Below, piece by piece: positions 9,203-19,500 of a stretch of DNA of 64,000 bases. The DNA is from Bifidobacterium saguinibicoloris (GTDB taxonomy: Bacteria; Actinomycetota; Actinomycetes; Actinomycetales; Bifidobacteriaceae), in the NCBI RefSeq assembly GCF_019331725.1, contig NZ_JAHBBF010000007.1:62001-126000 (forward strand). The letters run 5' to 3'. Under the pieces are notes generated by a model. It saw only the letters and a list, made by a program, of their open reading frames with translations, was not told the DNA's origin and did not search any database. A program made the position numbers and the translations under genes. The first letter of the stretch is position 1; each line of letters opens with the position of its first letter.

Positions 9203-12200
9203 TCAGGCGCGGCGGCGACGCAGCGCGACCGCCGCACCGGCGGCCACCGCGAGCGCCACCGCGGCCATGGCCACGACGGTCACGGACGCGCCGGTCCTGG
9301 ACAGTCCGGTGCCGGGCTTCTTGGCCGCGGGCTTCGCACCGGGCTTGCCGCCCTGCTCGTTGCCGGGCTTCTCCGGCTGCGGCGCGGGCGCGGGCTCGGC
9401 GGCCTTCTTCACCGTCACGTCGAACGTGGCGGTGGCGCCGCGGTAGGAGACCAGCACGGTCTTCCTGCCGGCGGTGGCGGAGTCGAAGCCTTCGCCCACG
9501 GCCAGCTGCGGGTCGTCGAGGCTGACGGACTTCACCGTCTCCTTGCCGTCCTTGGTCCAGACCGCGTCCACCTTGAGGCCCTTGAGGTCGAGCTTGTCAC
9601 CGATCTCGTACGTGGTCTTCGAGGGCGCGGTGACGCGCAGCGTGAGCTTCGGCAGGGCGCCGTAGTCCACGACGTACGTGCGGGCCTTGCCGCCGTCGTT
9701 CGGGGTCACGGCGATGGTGGCCTTGCCGCCGTTCTCCGCGCTGGCCTGCTCGACCTTGACGTCGGCCGCGTTGTCGGCGGCGTAGGCGTCGATGTGCGGG
9801 TAGGTCTCGGCGTCCGCGGCGAGCGTGCCGTGGAACGTGCCGTCCTCGGGCAGCTTGTCCGGGTCGAAGCCGTCGAGGCGCACGCCGTCGGCGCGCAGTT
9901 CGCCGAGCGCGCTGTCCGTGGTGGGCAGCAGCTTGCCGGTAGGCGAGATGAGCTCGATCTCGGAGACGGAGATGTACGGGTGGGCGTCGCCCACGGTGTT
10001 CACGATGTTGAACCAGTTGCCGGTGATCGGCTTGTCGACCTTGATGACCGCGACCGGCGCCTCGTCGGCGGTGTCGGGCAGGCTCACCGCGCTGCCGAAC
10101 GGCACGTAGGCGCTGCCGTTCCAATAGTTCACGGACACGCTGGCCGGCCACGTGGCGGAGCCGGCGTCCTTGTAGTAGTAGACGCGGATCTCGCTGACGG
10201 TCTGGTCGGTGGTGAAGCCGAACGTGGCGGTCGGGGTCTGGGCCTTCTGGGAGGCGTCGGCCTTCCACGTGGTCCAGCCCTTGTCGGTGAGGTCGCCGTT
10301 GATGGTCTTGGACGGGTCGGTCGTGTCGACGTCGGTGTACGTCGGTCCGAAGGTGTCGGAGGCGACGTTGCGCGTCTCCGCGTCCTCGACGTACACGGTG
10401 AGGCGCACGTGGATGTCCGGGTACGCGGTCAGCGCGCCGGGCACCTGGATCGCGTCGCCGGACTTGGCCTTGGCGAGACGGTCGGCGAAGTCGGACGGCC
10501 ACTGCCAGGTGACGGCGGACCTGATCGCCTCGGACATGCCGACGTGCGCGTCGACCTCGGCGGGCGCGGCGGCCTTGACGGACGCCTCGTCGGAACCGGT
10601 CTTCACGGTGACGGACGCCGGGTCGGCCACGGTGAGGTCGCCCACGTGCACGGTGGCCTTCACGTCCAGCTTGTTGCCGTACAGGTCGGTGGCCGTGGCG
10701 GTGGCGGTGTACGCGCCCTTGGCGGCGGTGTTCACGCCGCTGACGTCCCACTGGCCTTCGATGGCGGCCGGATCGCCGGCGCCCCACGTGTAGTACGGGG
10801 TCACCGTGGTGCCGAGGGCCTTGCGCACGTCGTCCGCGGAGGCGCCGACGGGCACCTGGACGCGCACGTCACGCACGCCGCTGGGCGTGGTGGAGCGCAG
10901 GGTCCAGCCCTGGCCGGTCATGCCCTTGGACAGGTCCAGCGTGGGCGTGCTGCCGGCGGCGTTGCTGTTCGCGGTGAGGGTCTTCGCGGCGGCCGCGTTG
11001 ACGAGGTTGAAGTGCGTGCCGTCCTCGGTGTTGAGGATCCAGATGGCCGATTGGTCCTGCTTCGCCTGGTCGACGCTTTCGGAGACGAGCTTTACGTTCA
11101 CACTGTTCGCGTCGACGGCGCCGTCGGAGCTTGCGGAGCCGGTGGACGTATCGGCGGCGAGCACACGGCCGTCGGCGGTCTCGATGACGTAGCGCTTGAC
11201 GGTGGGACGGGCGGCCTCGGCGGGCAGCTCGTGGAACGTGAGGTTCTGCTTGGCGGCGTCGTCGCCGGTGGCGGCGTCGTCGCCGGTGGCGGCGAGGTCC
11301 TGCAGGGTCACGTTGCCGTCGGCGTCCGTGGAGACGGTCTTGCCGGACCACTGGTTGACGAGCGCGTACGTGCTGCCGTCCGTGACGGACGGGGCGTTCT
11401 CGGACACGCCGGTCACGCCGTGCAGCTGCACGGAGGCGATGGAGCGGGCGGGCACGGTCATCGTGGCGGTCTTGTGCTTGGCGTCGATCGTCACGGAGCC
11501 GGCGGGCTGCTTGACGTCGCTGGACTTGTTCATCGTGTCCGGGGTGGCCGCGAACGCGCCCTTGTCCACGTCGTCCTTGGCGGATTCGGTGGTCAGGTAC
11601 AGGTCGCCGGAGGCGTCGGCCGCGATGTCCTTGTAGTTGGACAGGTCGATGACGAACGTCTGCGGCTTGTTCGAGCTGTTGGTGTGCACCACGGTCTGGG
11701 TCTTGCCGTCCTTGGACTGGGCGGAGAAGTTGGTGCCGGTGTCGCTGTTGGCGAGGATGGTGTCGCCTTCGCCGATGAACTGCGTGTAGGCGCGCATGCT
11801 GTTGTACTTCGAGTTGACGAGCACGGAGCACGGCTGGAGGCCCTCGGTCTTGCCGCCGTTGTTGTCCACGCGGCGCTTGGAGTACAGGTTGCCGTCCGCG
11901 TCGGTCACGTTGCAGTCGAAGTCGATGAAGATGGTGCCCCAGTTGGTGTTCTCGCCACCGGGGTTGAGCGTGTTGCCGTTCTCGTCGGTGGTGCCCTTCT
12001 CCATGTTGTAGAGGTCCTCGACGACCTGCCAGAAGTTGAAGTCCTGGGACTGCAGCTTGTAGACGTAGCCGTTGATCATGGAGGTGAAGCCGAGGGCGTT
12101 GTCGAAGCCGAACGGGTTGAAGCCGCCGTTCTGCCAGGAGCCGTCCACCTCGCTCATCGAGAGCTTCCTGCCGTCGCGCTGGGCCACGTCGCGCACGTTG

Positions 12201-13432
12201 CGCTCGTTGTAGGTCTGGTCGCCGCCGTAGCCGTGCACGTTGTACTGGCCCACCTTGGCGCGCTCCTCGGGGGTGTAGTTGTTGTACGCCTCCATGAACT
12301 GGTCACGGAACTGGGCGTCGGTGGAGGAGATGACGGTGCCGTCGTTGCCCTGCAGCGCCTTGGACAGCGATTCCACGGCGCGCTGCTGCATGCGGCCGCC
12401 GTTGGCGTCCGAGGTGGAGACGTGCATGCCCTCCTGGGGCTTCTTCACCGCGTTGGAGTACGGGGTGATGGACAGGTCGGCGCCGTCGTAGTCGCCGGTG
12501 GCCATGTAGCGGTTGATGAGCTGCGCGTCGGCCGAGGAGGCGTCCTTGGTGAAGTCGGTGGCGTTCTGCCACGGGGTGATCCACGAGCCGGACTCGGATT
12601 CGTTGAACGGTTCGACGGTGTTGAAGTTGACGCCGTACTTGTCTTCGAGGTGCTTGGTGACCTTGGCCATGTAGACGCCGAACTTCTCCGGATCCTTGAG
12701 GTTGTTGTCCCAGGAGGAGTTGCGGCCGCCGGCCACGTAGCCGCTTCCGGTCATGAAGTAGGGCGCGGAGTTGGCGAACGCCTCCCAGTGGGTGATGTCG
12801 CCGGTCTTGACGCCCTCCTGGATCCACCATTCCTGCGATTCGACCTTCTTGGCGGCCTCGCTGTCCTTGGAGGCGTCGCCCCACACGTAGGAGCTGTCGC
12901 TGTTCGGGTCGTAGGCGGCGTCGAGCTTGTCGCGGTCGGCCTGCTTGGTGGTGATGGCGTTGCCGTCGGCGTCCTTGTACAGTCCCTTGGAGCCGTCCGT
13001 ATCCGGAGCCCAGTAGCCGGGCACGGCGGCGCCCTGACGCATGAACGGGTAGCCGTAGGCCACGTCGGAGGCGTTGCCGCCGCCCACGTTGTAGCGGGCC
13101 TTGTTGAGGTTGAGGCCGTTGGAGCCGAAGATGCTGTCGTAGAAGTCCTGGCGGAGCTTGGCGCCGTTGGCGTTGGCCTTGGCGTTGAGCTCGGCGTCGG
13201 CGGGCTTGCCGTCGGCGGTGTAGTTCTGCTGGTTGCCGTAGGCGCCGGTGGCGTTGGCGAACCATGCCAGCGAGGTGCCCCAGCCTTCGAACGGGCCGTT
13301 CTGGTACCAGGGGTTGATGGTGACCGTGGAGACGTCGGCGCCGCCGGCCGCATAGGCCGTACTGGCGAGTCCTCCTCCGAGCAGTGTGGCCGCGGCGGCT
13401 ATGGCCGCCACGGATTTGCCGATGGTGTTCAT
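9203..13432 (-). CDS. Giant cell-wall-anchored GH30 enzyme, probable endo-beta-1,6-galactanase
   Basis: 1409 residues. Residues 1-28 are a signal peptide ending in AYAA. The GH30 catalytic domain spans about 35-680. Its acid/base Glu is E278 in VEPFNESES and its nucleophile is E428 in LSMSEVDGSW. Then follow a ricin-like beta-trefoil region (about 690-850), a bacterial Ig-like domain, an F5/8-type C (carbohydrate-binding) domain near 1030-1170, a cadherin-like domain, a group 3 Ig-like domain, a Pro/Gly/Lys linker, and a C-terminal signal with LSRTG at 1377 followed by a hydrophobic helix and RRRRA. GH30_5 bifidobacterial enzymes of this type act on beta-1,6-galactan side chains of type II arabinogalactan; the exact specificity here is inferred. 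GGAGG lies 10 bases before the ATG, and a LacI-type operator lies at 13845. An 18-bp in-frame duplication (11252-11287) repeats TGDDAA. Confidence 0.85.
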   Translation of the reverse strand: MNTIGKSVAAIAAAATLLGGGLASTAYAAGGADVSTVTINPWYQNGPFEGWGTSLAWFANATGAYGNQQNYTADGKPADAELNAKANANGAKLRQDFYDSIFGSNGLNLNKARYNVGGGNASDVAYGYPFMRQGAAVPGYWAPDTDGSKGLYKDADGNAITTKQADRDKLDAAYDPNSDSSYVWGDASKDSEAAKKVESQEWWIQEGVKTGDITHWEAFANSAPYFMTGSGYVAGGRNSSWDNNLKDPEKFGVYMAKVTKHLEDKYGVNFNTVEPFNESESGSWITPWQNATDFTKDASSADAQLINRYMATGDYDGADLSITPYSNAVKKPQEGMHVSTSDANGGRMQQRAVESLSKALQGNDGTVISSTDAQFRDQFMEAYNNYTPEERAKVGQYNVHGYGGDQTYNERNVRDVAQRDGRKLSMSEVDGSWQNGGFNPFGFDNALGFTSMINGYVYKLQSQDFNFWQVVEDLYNMEKGTTDENGNTLNPGGENTNWGTIFIDFDCNVTDADGNLYSKRRVDNNGGKTEGLQPCSVLVNSKYNSMRAYTQFIGEGDTILANSDTGTNFSAQSKDGKTQTVVHTNSSNKPQTFVIDLSNYKDIAADASGDLYLTTESAKDDVDKGAFAATPDTMNKSSDVKQPAGSVTIDAKHKTATMTVPARSIASVQLHGVTGVSENAPSVTDGSTYALVNQWSGKTVSTDADGNVTLQDLAATGDDAATGDDAAKQNLTFHELPAEAARPTVKRYVIETADGRVLAADTSTGSASSDGAVDANSVNVKLVSESVDQAKQDQSAIWILNTEDGTHFNLVNAAAAKTLTANSNAAGSTPTLDLSKGMTGQGWTLRSTTPSGVRDVRVQVPVGASADDVRKALGTTVTPYYTWGAGDPAAIEGQWDVSGVNTAAKGAYTATATATDLYGNKLDVKATVHVGDLTVADPASVTVKTGSDEASVKAAAPAEVDAHVGMSEAIRSAVTWQWPSDFADRLAKAKSGDAIQVPGALTAYPDIHVRLTVYVEDAETRNVASDTFGPTYTDVDTTDPSKTINGDLTDKGWTTWKADASQKAQTPTATFGFTTDQTVSEIRVYYYKDAGSATWPASVSVNYWNGSAYVPFGSAVSLPDTADEAPVAVIKVDKPITGNWFNIVNTVGDAHPYISVSEIELISPTGKLLPTTDSALGELRADGVRLDGFDPDKLPEDGTFHGTLAADAETYPHIDAYAADNAADVKVEQASAENGGKATIAVTPNDGGKARTYVVDYGALPKLTLRVTAPSKTTYEIGDKLDLKGLKVDAVWTKDGKETVKSVSLDDPQLAVGEGFDSATAGRKTVLVSYRGATATFDVTVKKAAEPAPAPQPEKPGNEQGGKPGAKPAAKKPGTGLSRTGASVTVVAMAAVALAVAAGAAVALRRRRA
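11252..11287. repeat. 18-bp tandem duplication inside the first GH30 gene
   Basis: Two exact 18-bp copies (11252-11269, 11270-11287) insert six codons in frame and yield ATGDDA twice, in a linker of the ricin-like region. It is the same length as the duplication in the ABC exporter gene. Confidence 0.85.
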
Positions 13433-13844
13433 GCGGGTGTTCCCTCCTTGCTCGCCCTTCTCCGGGCGATTCCTTCCCGGACCGACCCTCCTTGATCGGC
13501 CCCGTTCCGGCTGCCCGGCGCGGTGCCGCGCGGGGCTCTTCCGGACGACCTTGTCGCCAGCCGTCCGTTGCCGGATGGTCGTTCAGGCTGCTCTCCGTCG
13601 GATGCGCCCCATTCCGGTCTCCCGTCACGAAGCCGACCTCCAAGGCGATCCTCGTCGGACGCGTCGCCTCACGGCGGCCCAACCGGCGGATGGCATCACG
13701 TCAGCCACCGGCTGGAGACCGCGTTCCGGCCCCGTCGCCCCGGTGGTCGAACCGGCTGCACCGTCACTGCGCAACCGGTTGTCATCCAGCGTGACAGCCT
13801 CCCCGACATGGACGCCCCACGTCGGGCGTCGAAATGTCCACTTA

Positions 13845-13858
13845 TGGTAGCGTTAACA
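13845..13858. promoter_or_regulatory. LacI-type operator candidate upstream of the first GH30 gene
   Basis: TGGTAGCGTTAACA has one good half (TGTTAACG on the minus strand) and one degenerate half around a CG centre. It resembles the sites at 20584 and 26553, each upstream of a related hydrolase gene, and lies about 410 bases before the start codon. The rest of 13433-14106 shows no gene and no other clear signal. Confidence 0.45.
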
Positions 13859-14106
13859 TCCCAACACCAGACATTTTAGCTGGGAACCGTCTGCAACACA
13901 CCTTGACAAAATGCGAAAGAATCTGCGAAAACGGCGTTGTTACAGGGTACACCGCGAAACCAGAAACCGCCGGACTCCATCATCCGGACATTGCGCGAGC
14001 ACTGAACGAACAGCGCCCACATGGTGATATCGCAATCATCCATGACATGTCACCGTCCGATATGCGGACGCCGAGAACAGCCGACCCACGTCACACACCC
14101 CTCCTC

Positions 14107-14580
14107 CCCAGCGAAACAACCCGTCACGGCCCAGACGAAGTGCATCACGGAACAGCCTCCCAGCGAAACGGTCCGTCACAACCCAGCCACCCCACGTCGC
14201 AGAAGACCCCCTCAGCGAAACAAGTCGGCAGAAAGCCACCGCGTCGCCTCACCAACCAATGTCCCAGCGAAGCGAATCGACACACCCCAACCGAACTGCC
14301 TCGCAAACCACCTCCCAGCGACGCAATCCGTCACGGCCCGGCCAACCCGCGTCGCGGAACAGCCACCCAGCAACGCAAGCCGGCGCACCTCCATCGGACC
14401 GCTTCGCGGAACACCTTCCCAGCGAAACGAATCGACACACCCCAACCGAACTGCCTCGCAAACCACCTCCCAGCGACGCAATCCGTCACGGCCCGGCCAA
14501 CCCGCGTCGCGGAACAGCCACCCAGCAACGCAAGCCGTCACCAGCCAACCAAACCGCATCGCGGAACCCGACATCCCGAT
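14107..14580. repeat. Intergenic array of about 52-bp hairpin units (CCCAGCGA family)
   Basis: The box CCCAGCGA or a close variant starts at 14107, 14159, 14211, 14263, 14314, 14366, 14418, 14469 and 14521, giving a period of 51-52 bp over nine units. Read on the minus strand each unit is CGTTTCGC, a loop of about 14 bases beginning TGGG, GCGAAGCG, then a spacer of about 20. Two stretches, 14273-14382 and 14428-14537, are identical over 110 bp, showing recent internal duplication. Open frames through it look like by-products of the repeat. It fills the gap between the aldo/keto reductase gene and the promoter region of the first GH30 gene. Confidence 0.85.
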
Positions 14581-14620
14581 TCCCCACACCGCAGACGCCG
14601 TCGCAGACCATCGACAACCC

Positions 14621-15733
14621 CTACGGCAGCAGGGAGACCTCCTCCGGTGTAAGCCGCAGATCGACTGCGGCGAAGGAATCACGGATCTCCCTCGGATTGC
14701 GCGCGCTGGGGATGGTGAACAACCGACCGTACCGGCTCAACTCCCACGCGAGCACCGCACGCTGATAGGAGACGCCGCGAGCGGCGGCCACCCGCTTGAA
14801 CGGCTCGTAGGCTCGCATGTCGAACGGGTCGAGGAACCCGCCGAGCGGCGACCAACAGACGAAATCGAGGCCGAGCGCCGCGCAATGCGCCATCGTGCCC
14901 TCCGGATCGGGGTGCGACGGCGAGAACTGGTTCTGCACGGCGACCAATCCGTCGCCGAGGATGCCGCGCGCCATGTCGATCTGCGCGTCGTTCACACGGG
15001 AGACGCCCGCATATCGGATCACACCCTCGTCGAGGAGGGTCTTCAATGCCCCCACCGTATCCTCGTACGGCACGTTCGGGTCGGGACCGTGCGCGTACAG
15101 CAGGTCGAGCGCGTCCACGCCGAGACGCAGGGCGGACTCCTTCGCGTCGCGGATCATCGTCTCGGGACGGGCATCGGCCATCCAGCCGTATCGGCTGCCT
15201 ACGGCCTGCAGATGCTGGCGACGGGGAATGGCTGCGGGCACACCGGCGCCAGCGTCCGCACCGACGCCAGCATCCGAACCGGTATCGGAGGAACCGCCGC
15301 CGACGGCCAAACCGTCAGCGGCCGCGATGCCGGGGGCTTCCGCACCGGCATGTCCCGCACCGGCTTCCGATGTCTCCTCCCCCACCTCGATGGTGCGGCG
15401 ATAGCCGGTCTTCGTGGCGACGAGCACCTCGTCGCGCGGGCCGTCCCAGCTGGCGAGCGCGTCGCGCACCAGCAGTTCGCCGTATCCGAAATCGGCGGGG
15501 ACGCCGGTGCCGTCCATACCGGGAGCGGTGGGCAGATAATACGACCACGCGGTATCGAGGTAGCGGACGCCGGCGTCGAGCGCCGCGTGGATCGTGCCGA
15601 TGGCGGTGTCGCGATCCGGCCGGCCTTCGATGGCGAGCGCCATCGCGCCCATGCCGAGGCGAGGCACGCGCGGCTTGCCCGCGAACGGTACGACGTTGGG
15701 ATGCTGATTGCTGCTGGGTGCCTGTGCTTCCAT
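14621..15733 (-). CDS. Aldo/keto reductase
   Basis: 370-residue NAD(P)H-dependent oxidoreductase with a TIM-barrel fold. Tetrad positions are visible: Asp in RYLDTAWSYY, the following Tyr, Lys in VATKTGY, and His in YAHGPDP. The C-terminal part SRYGRLFTIPSA and RNPREIRDSFAA fits the cofactor-binding end. About 55 residues of Ala/Gly/Ser/Asp-rich low-complexity sequence interrupt the barrel after VATKTGYRRTIEV, which is unusual. The start at 15733 has GGAGG too close to work normally. GATACT at 15740-15745 lies 6 bases upstream, suggesting a leaderless mRNA; an in-frame ATG at 15781 is the alternative. It sits between the GH30 and GH43 genes, but a role in sugar metabolism is only suggested by position. 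Confidence 0.82.
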   Translation of the reverse strand: MEAQAPSSNQHPNVVPFAGKPRVPRLGMGAMALAIEGRPDRDTAIGTIHAALDAGVRYLDTAWSYYLPTAPGMDGTGVPADFGYGELLVRDALASWDGPRDEVLVATKTGYRRTIEVGEETSEAGAGHAGAEAPGIAAADGLAVGGGSSDTGSDAGVGADAGAGVPAAIPRRQHLQAVGSRYGWMADARPETMIRDAKESALRLGVDALDLLYAHGPDPNVPYEDTVGALKTLLDEGVIRYAGVSRVNDAQIDMARGILGDGLVAVQNQFSPSHPDPEGTMAHCAALGLDFVCWSPLGGFLDPFDMRAYEPFKRVAAARGVSYQRAVLAWELSRYGRLFTIPSARNPREIRDSFAAVDLRLTPEEVSLLP

Positions 15734-15799
15734 GCCTCCAGTATCCACTGTGCCCGGAATGAAAGATCGGACCTTACACACGCTCCGGGACGCGCAGCC

Positions 15800-16260
15800 T
15801 TGGGCCGGAACGCAGGACCGGGTCTTCCACGCACTCCGGGCTCACAAACAGTGCCACCGAAACACGAGAACGGGCCTCTACATCATTCCGGACCGATCGT
15901 CCATGGGCCGGAACGCGGAAACAGGCCTCGAACACACTCCGGGGCCACTCCGGGCTCACGAACCGTGCCACCGGAACGCGAAATCGCACCTCCACATCAT
16001 TCCGGACCAACCACCCATGGGCCGGAACAAGAGAACGGGCCTCACACACACTCCGGGGCCACCCCGAACCACGAACCATGCCACCGGAACGCGAAATCGC
16101 ACCTCCACATCATTCCGGACCAACCACCCATGGGCCGGAACGCGAAAACAGGCCCCACACGCACTCCAGGGCCACTCCGGGCTCACGAACCACGCCACCG
16201 GAACGTGAAAACGGACCTCCACATCATTCCGGACCAACCACCCATGGGCCGGAACGTGAA
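15800..16260. repeat. Intergenic array of CCGGAAC hairpin units, copy 1
   Basis: CCGGAA boxes (CCGAAA in one degenerate copy) start at 15805, 15857, 15908, 15971, 16022, 16084, 16135, 16198 and 16249, alternating 51 and 62-63 bp to give a supercycle of about 113 bp. On the minus strand a half-unit is TTCCGG, a loop of about 16 bases, CCGGAA, and a spacer ending TTTCGC. The array lies beyond the terminator of the GH43 gene and before the aldo/keto reductase start. The same family occurs at 20763-21600. Confidence 0.85.
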
Positions 16261-16334
16261 AACAGGCCTCACACGCACTCCAGGGCCACGCACAACGGCA
16301 GACCCACACAACAGCAGCCTCACACAACAGCAGC

Positions 16335-16459
16335 CCCACCCCGCACAAACGGCGAGGGCCGCCGCCTCCGAACGAAACGAACGAATCGAATCGGAGACGA
16401 CGGCCCTTCAACCGTGCCGGATGCGGAAAGGAGATGTCGCACCCGACGTTTCACTGCGG
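16335..16459. repeat. Duplicated 3' flank, copy 1 (partner at 21627-21738)
   Basis: The 125 bases downstream of the GH43 gene are nearly identical to 21627-21738 downstream of the second GH30 gene. They differ mainly by a 13-bp insertion in the terminator loop. The duplicated block holds the terminator, and an array of the same family lies beyond it in both places. Confidence 0.85.
16355..16409 (-). terminator. Terminator hairpin after the GH43 gene
   Basis: Arms of 17 bases (16356-16372 and 16392-16408) pair with two G-U wobbles on the minus-strand transcript, about 100 bases beyond the GH43 stop. The loop is AT-richer than the stem. The U-run is weak. Confidence 0.65.
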
Positions 16460-16506
16460 CGGCGGTCCGCCGTCGGACGCGGTGGTCACGCAATCATGCG
16501 AAACCG

Positions 16507-19500
16507 TCACGCCCTGCGCTTACGGGCGATGGCCACCGCGCCGGCCGCGACCGCGAGCAGCGCGACCATACCGGCGACGCCGGCGACGGACGCGCCGGTC
16601 CTGGACAACGCGCCCGGAGCACCCGAACCAGCGCCCACGCCGGCGCCCGGCTTCTTGCCGGACGGCTTGGTTTCGGGCTTAGACTCCGGCTTGCCGCCGT
16701 TGTCCGTACCCTCGCCCTTGCCGCCGTCGCCCGTCCCCTCACCAGAGCCGGAGCCCTTGGCCACGACGGTCACGTCGAACGTGGCGGACACGCCGCGGTA
16801 GGAGACGGTGACGGTCTTCGTGCCCGAAGCGGCGGAGTCGAAGCCGGTGAACGCGAGGTCCTTGTCGTCGGAGGCGATGAACTTGCGCGCGGTCTCCTTG
16901 TCGCCGATCTTGTACACGGCGGTCACCTTGACGCCGGTCGGGTCGAACGCGTCGCCCTCCTGATAGGTGGTCTTGGTGACGTCCACGTCGAGCGCGGCAA
17001 GCTTCGGCAGTTCGCCGAACGTCACCGTGTACGTCTTGGCGGTGCCGTCTTCGGCGGTGACGGTCACGGTGGCCTTGCCGCCGTTGTCCGCGGTGGCCTG
17101 TTCGACCGTGACCTTCGCCTTGTCCGCGTCGGCGGCCTTGGCTTCGACCTTCGGGTAGGCGACGGCGTCGCCGGCGAGCAGCGCGGAGCCGTCATACTCG
17201 GTGGTGCCGGCGGTGAAGCCGGGCACGGTCGTGCCGTCGACGGTCAGGTCGGCGAGGTCGGCGTTGCTGGAGGGCGCGGGCGTGGCGTTTTCACGCTCGG
17301 CGATCTTCACTTCGGCGACCTTCGCGTAGTCGTTGCCGTCCGCGTAGGTGAGGTTGAGGCGCACGCCCTTGACGGCGGGCAGGTTGCTCAGGTCCACCTC
17401 GGTGGAGGCCCCGGCGGCGGTGTCCACGGTCACGGCCGGCACCTGGGCGTCGGTCGCGTCGACCCATGCGTCGTCGGCGGACGCGTCACCGGACGTGCCG
17501 TCGGACGTGGTGTCGGCGGGCAGGTAGGAGACGGTGAAGCTCTTCGGCGCGGCCTCGCCCTTGGCCTTGTCGACGGTGAACGTGAGCGTGCCGAGCTGGT
17601 AGGCCTTGCCGCCGAACGTGTAGCTGAGCCACGGCGTGGTGTCGCCGGTGCCCCAGTTGGACCAGTTGGTGGCGGGGTCATTGTCGCAGGTGAGGCTCGG
17701 CAGCGAGGCCGCGGCCCAGCTGCTGGCCGGCTCGTACTTGGAGGCCGCTGCGGTGGAGCAGTAGAGGCGCGCCAGGTCGCTTTCGACGGTCACGGTCACC
17801 GTGGTGGTGATGGTGGGGTCGGCGGCGAGTTTGACGGTGACGTCCTGCTTGCCGAGCTTGGCGGTGTCGAAGCCTTCGAGCGTGTATTCGCTCGGTTCGA
17901 GCACGCGGGTCCTGCCGTTGGCGAGCGTGGCGGTGACGGTCATGTCCTTGGTGTCGAGGCTCTGGCCCTTGGCGATGGTGCCGGCGGGGCCTTCGGCCTT
18001 GATGGATTTGACGGCGGCGGTCTGCGCGCCGAACGCGGTGCCGTTGAACGCGACGGTGAGCGGTCCGACGTTGCTGTTGGAGGTGGCGAACACGCCGGCG
18101 TCGAGTCCGGTGGCGTCGGCGCCGGTGAGGGTCACCGTGGCGACGTCGTTCCATGCGGCGTCGGCGGCCGCGTCACCGGCACGCCAGTAGCCCTTGATGG
18201 TGTCGGCTCCGGTGCGTTCCAGCTTGAGCTGGACCGGATGGGTGGCGTCGAAGCCGTTGTCGGTGCCGACGTGCGTGGTTTCGGTGTCGATGTAGCCGTC
18301 GCCGTTGGAGTCGTATTGCATGTAGATGCCGCTCGGACTGGCGAGGAGGGTCGCGTAGCCCTTGCCGCCGTTGGCGGAGCCGAGGCTGTTGCGCACGATG
18401 AGGCCGGCGCGCGGATCGCCGTTGCCGCCCAGGTCGAGCGGCTTGACGGTGGTGACGAGCGTGTCGCCGGTTTCGAGCGCGTCGGGCTGGTAGACGGTGC
18501 TGCCTTCGTTGCGGTCGGTCCACACGCCGCGATCGGCGTTGGCGGTGACGGTGAAGTCGTAGGCGCCGTTGGAGGCGGCGACCTTGCAGGCGCTGCCGCC
18601 CTTCCAGTGGGCTTCCTTCCACGCGCCGGAGACGGGGGTGGAGCAGGAGACGGTGATCTGGCGGCGGAACGTGCGTCCGGGGTTGAAGTTCGCGTCCTCG
18701 GCGAGGGTTCCGGTGAGGGTGTAGGTGCCGGGCACGTTGAACGCGTAGGTGTTCGCCTTGCCGTCGACGGCGGTGCCGCCTTCGACGTTCCACGTCACCT
18801 TGGTCTTGGCGGTCGTGGCGTCCGACGCCTTGCCTTCGGTCACGTCGACTTCGGCGGGCAGGGTGACGGTGCCGCTGGTGGAGACGCTTTCGGGCAGGTC
18901 GTCGTTCACCTTCCAGTAGACGACGCTCCCCTTGGTTCCGCCGTGGTTGTCCCAGTAGTCGAGGCCCCATCCGTTGGGCAGGTCCTCCTGCGCCGGGTTG
19001 TGCATTTCGATGGTCTCGTTCTCGCCGATGGTGAGCGGCAGCCAGACGTACGTGGAGTCGGCCTTGCCGTCGTCCCAGCGGTCGCCGAGGTAGATGAAGT
19101 GGCCTTTGGCCTGGTCGACGGCGAGCACGCTGGCGGTCTGCGATCCGAACGTGGTGCCGCGGGCGTCGTTCACCGAGAGGAGTCCATCGGCGCCTTCGGG
19201 CATGCTGTTGAACCATGTGGTCTCGTTGGCGTCGTTCTTTTCGACGCCGCGGATCCACGTGCCGAGCATGGAGCTGGCGGTGTAGTAGGTCTGCTTGTTG
19301 GGGCTCCAGCCGGTGGTGCCGGAGGCGATGACGTTGTAGCGTCCGTCATATTGGAAGACGGCCGACGCCTCGAGGCTGCCGTTCTGGCTGATGATCTGGA
19401 AGTCCTCGCCGCGCACGGGCGCGCCGGGCTTGCCGTCGGCCAGGATGTACGGGTATTGGCCGTCGGCGGAGTATTGCTTCTTGCCTTCGGACTGGTCCTC

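Noticed and set aside
8417-13495. A 1692-codon plus-strand frame opposite the first GH30 gene, and similar frames opposite GH43 and the second GH30 gene
   Set aside because: Low-complexity Gly/Val/Asp/His composition, no ribosome binding site and no domain; the opposite strand encodes signal peptide, catalytic residues and sorting signal.
14107-14580. CRISPR array
   Set aside because: Regular units with inverted repeats look superficially similar, but there is no invariant direct repeat with unique spacers; the spacers are themselves repeated, and no cas genes are present.
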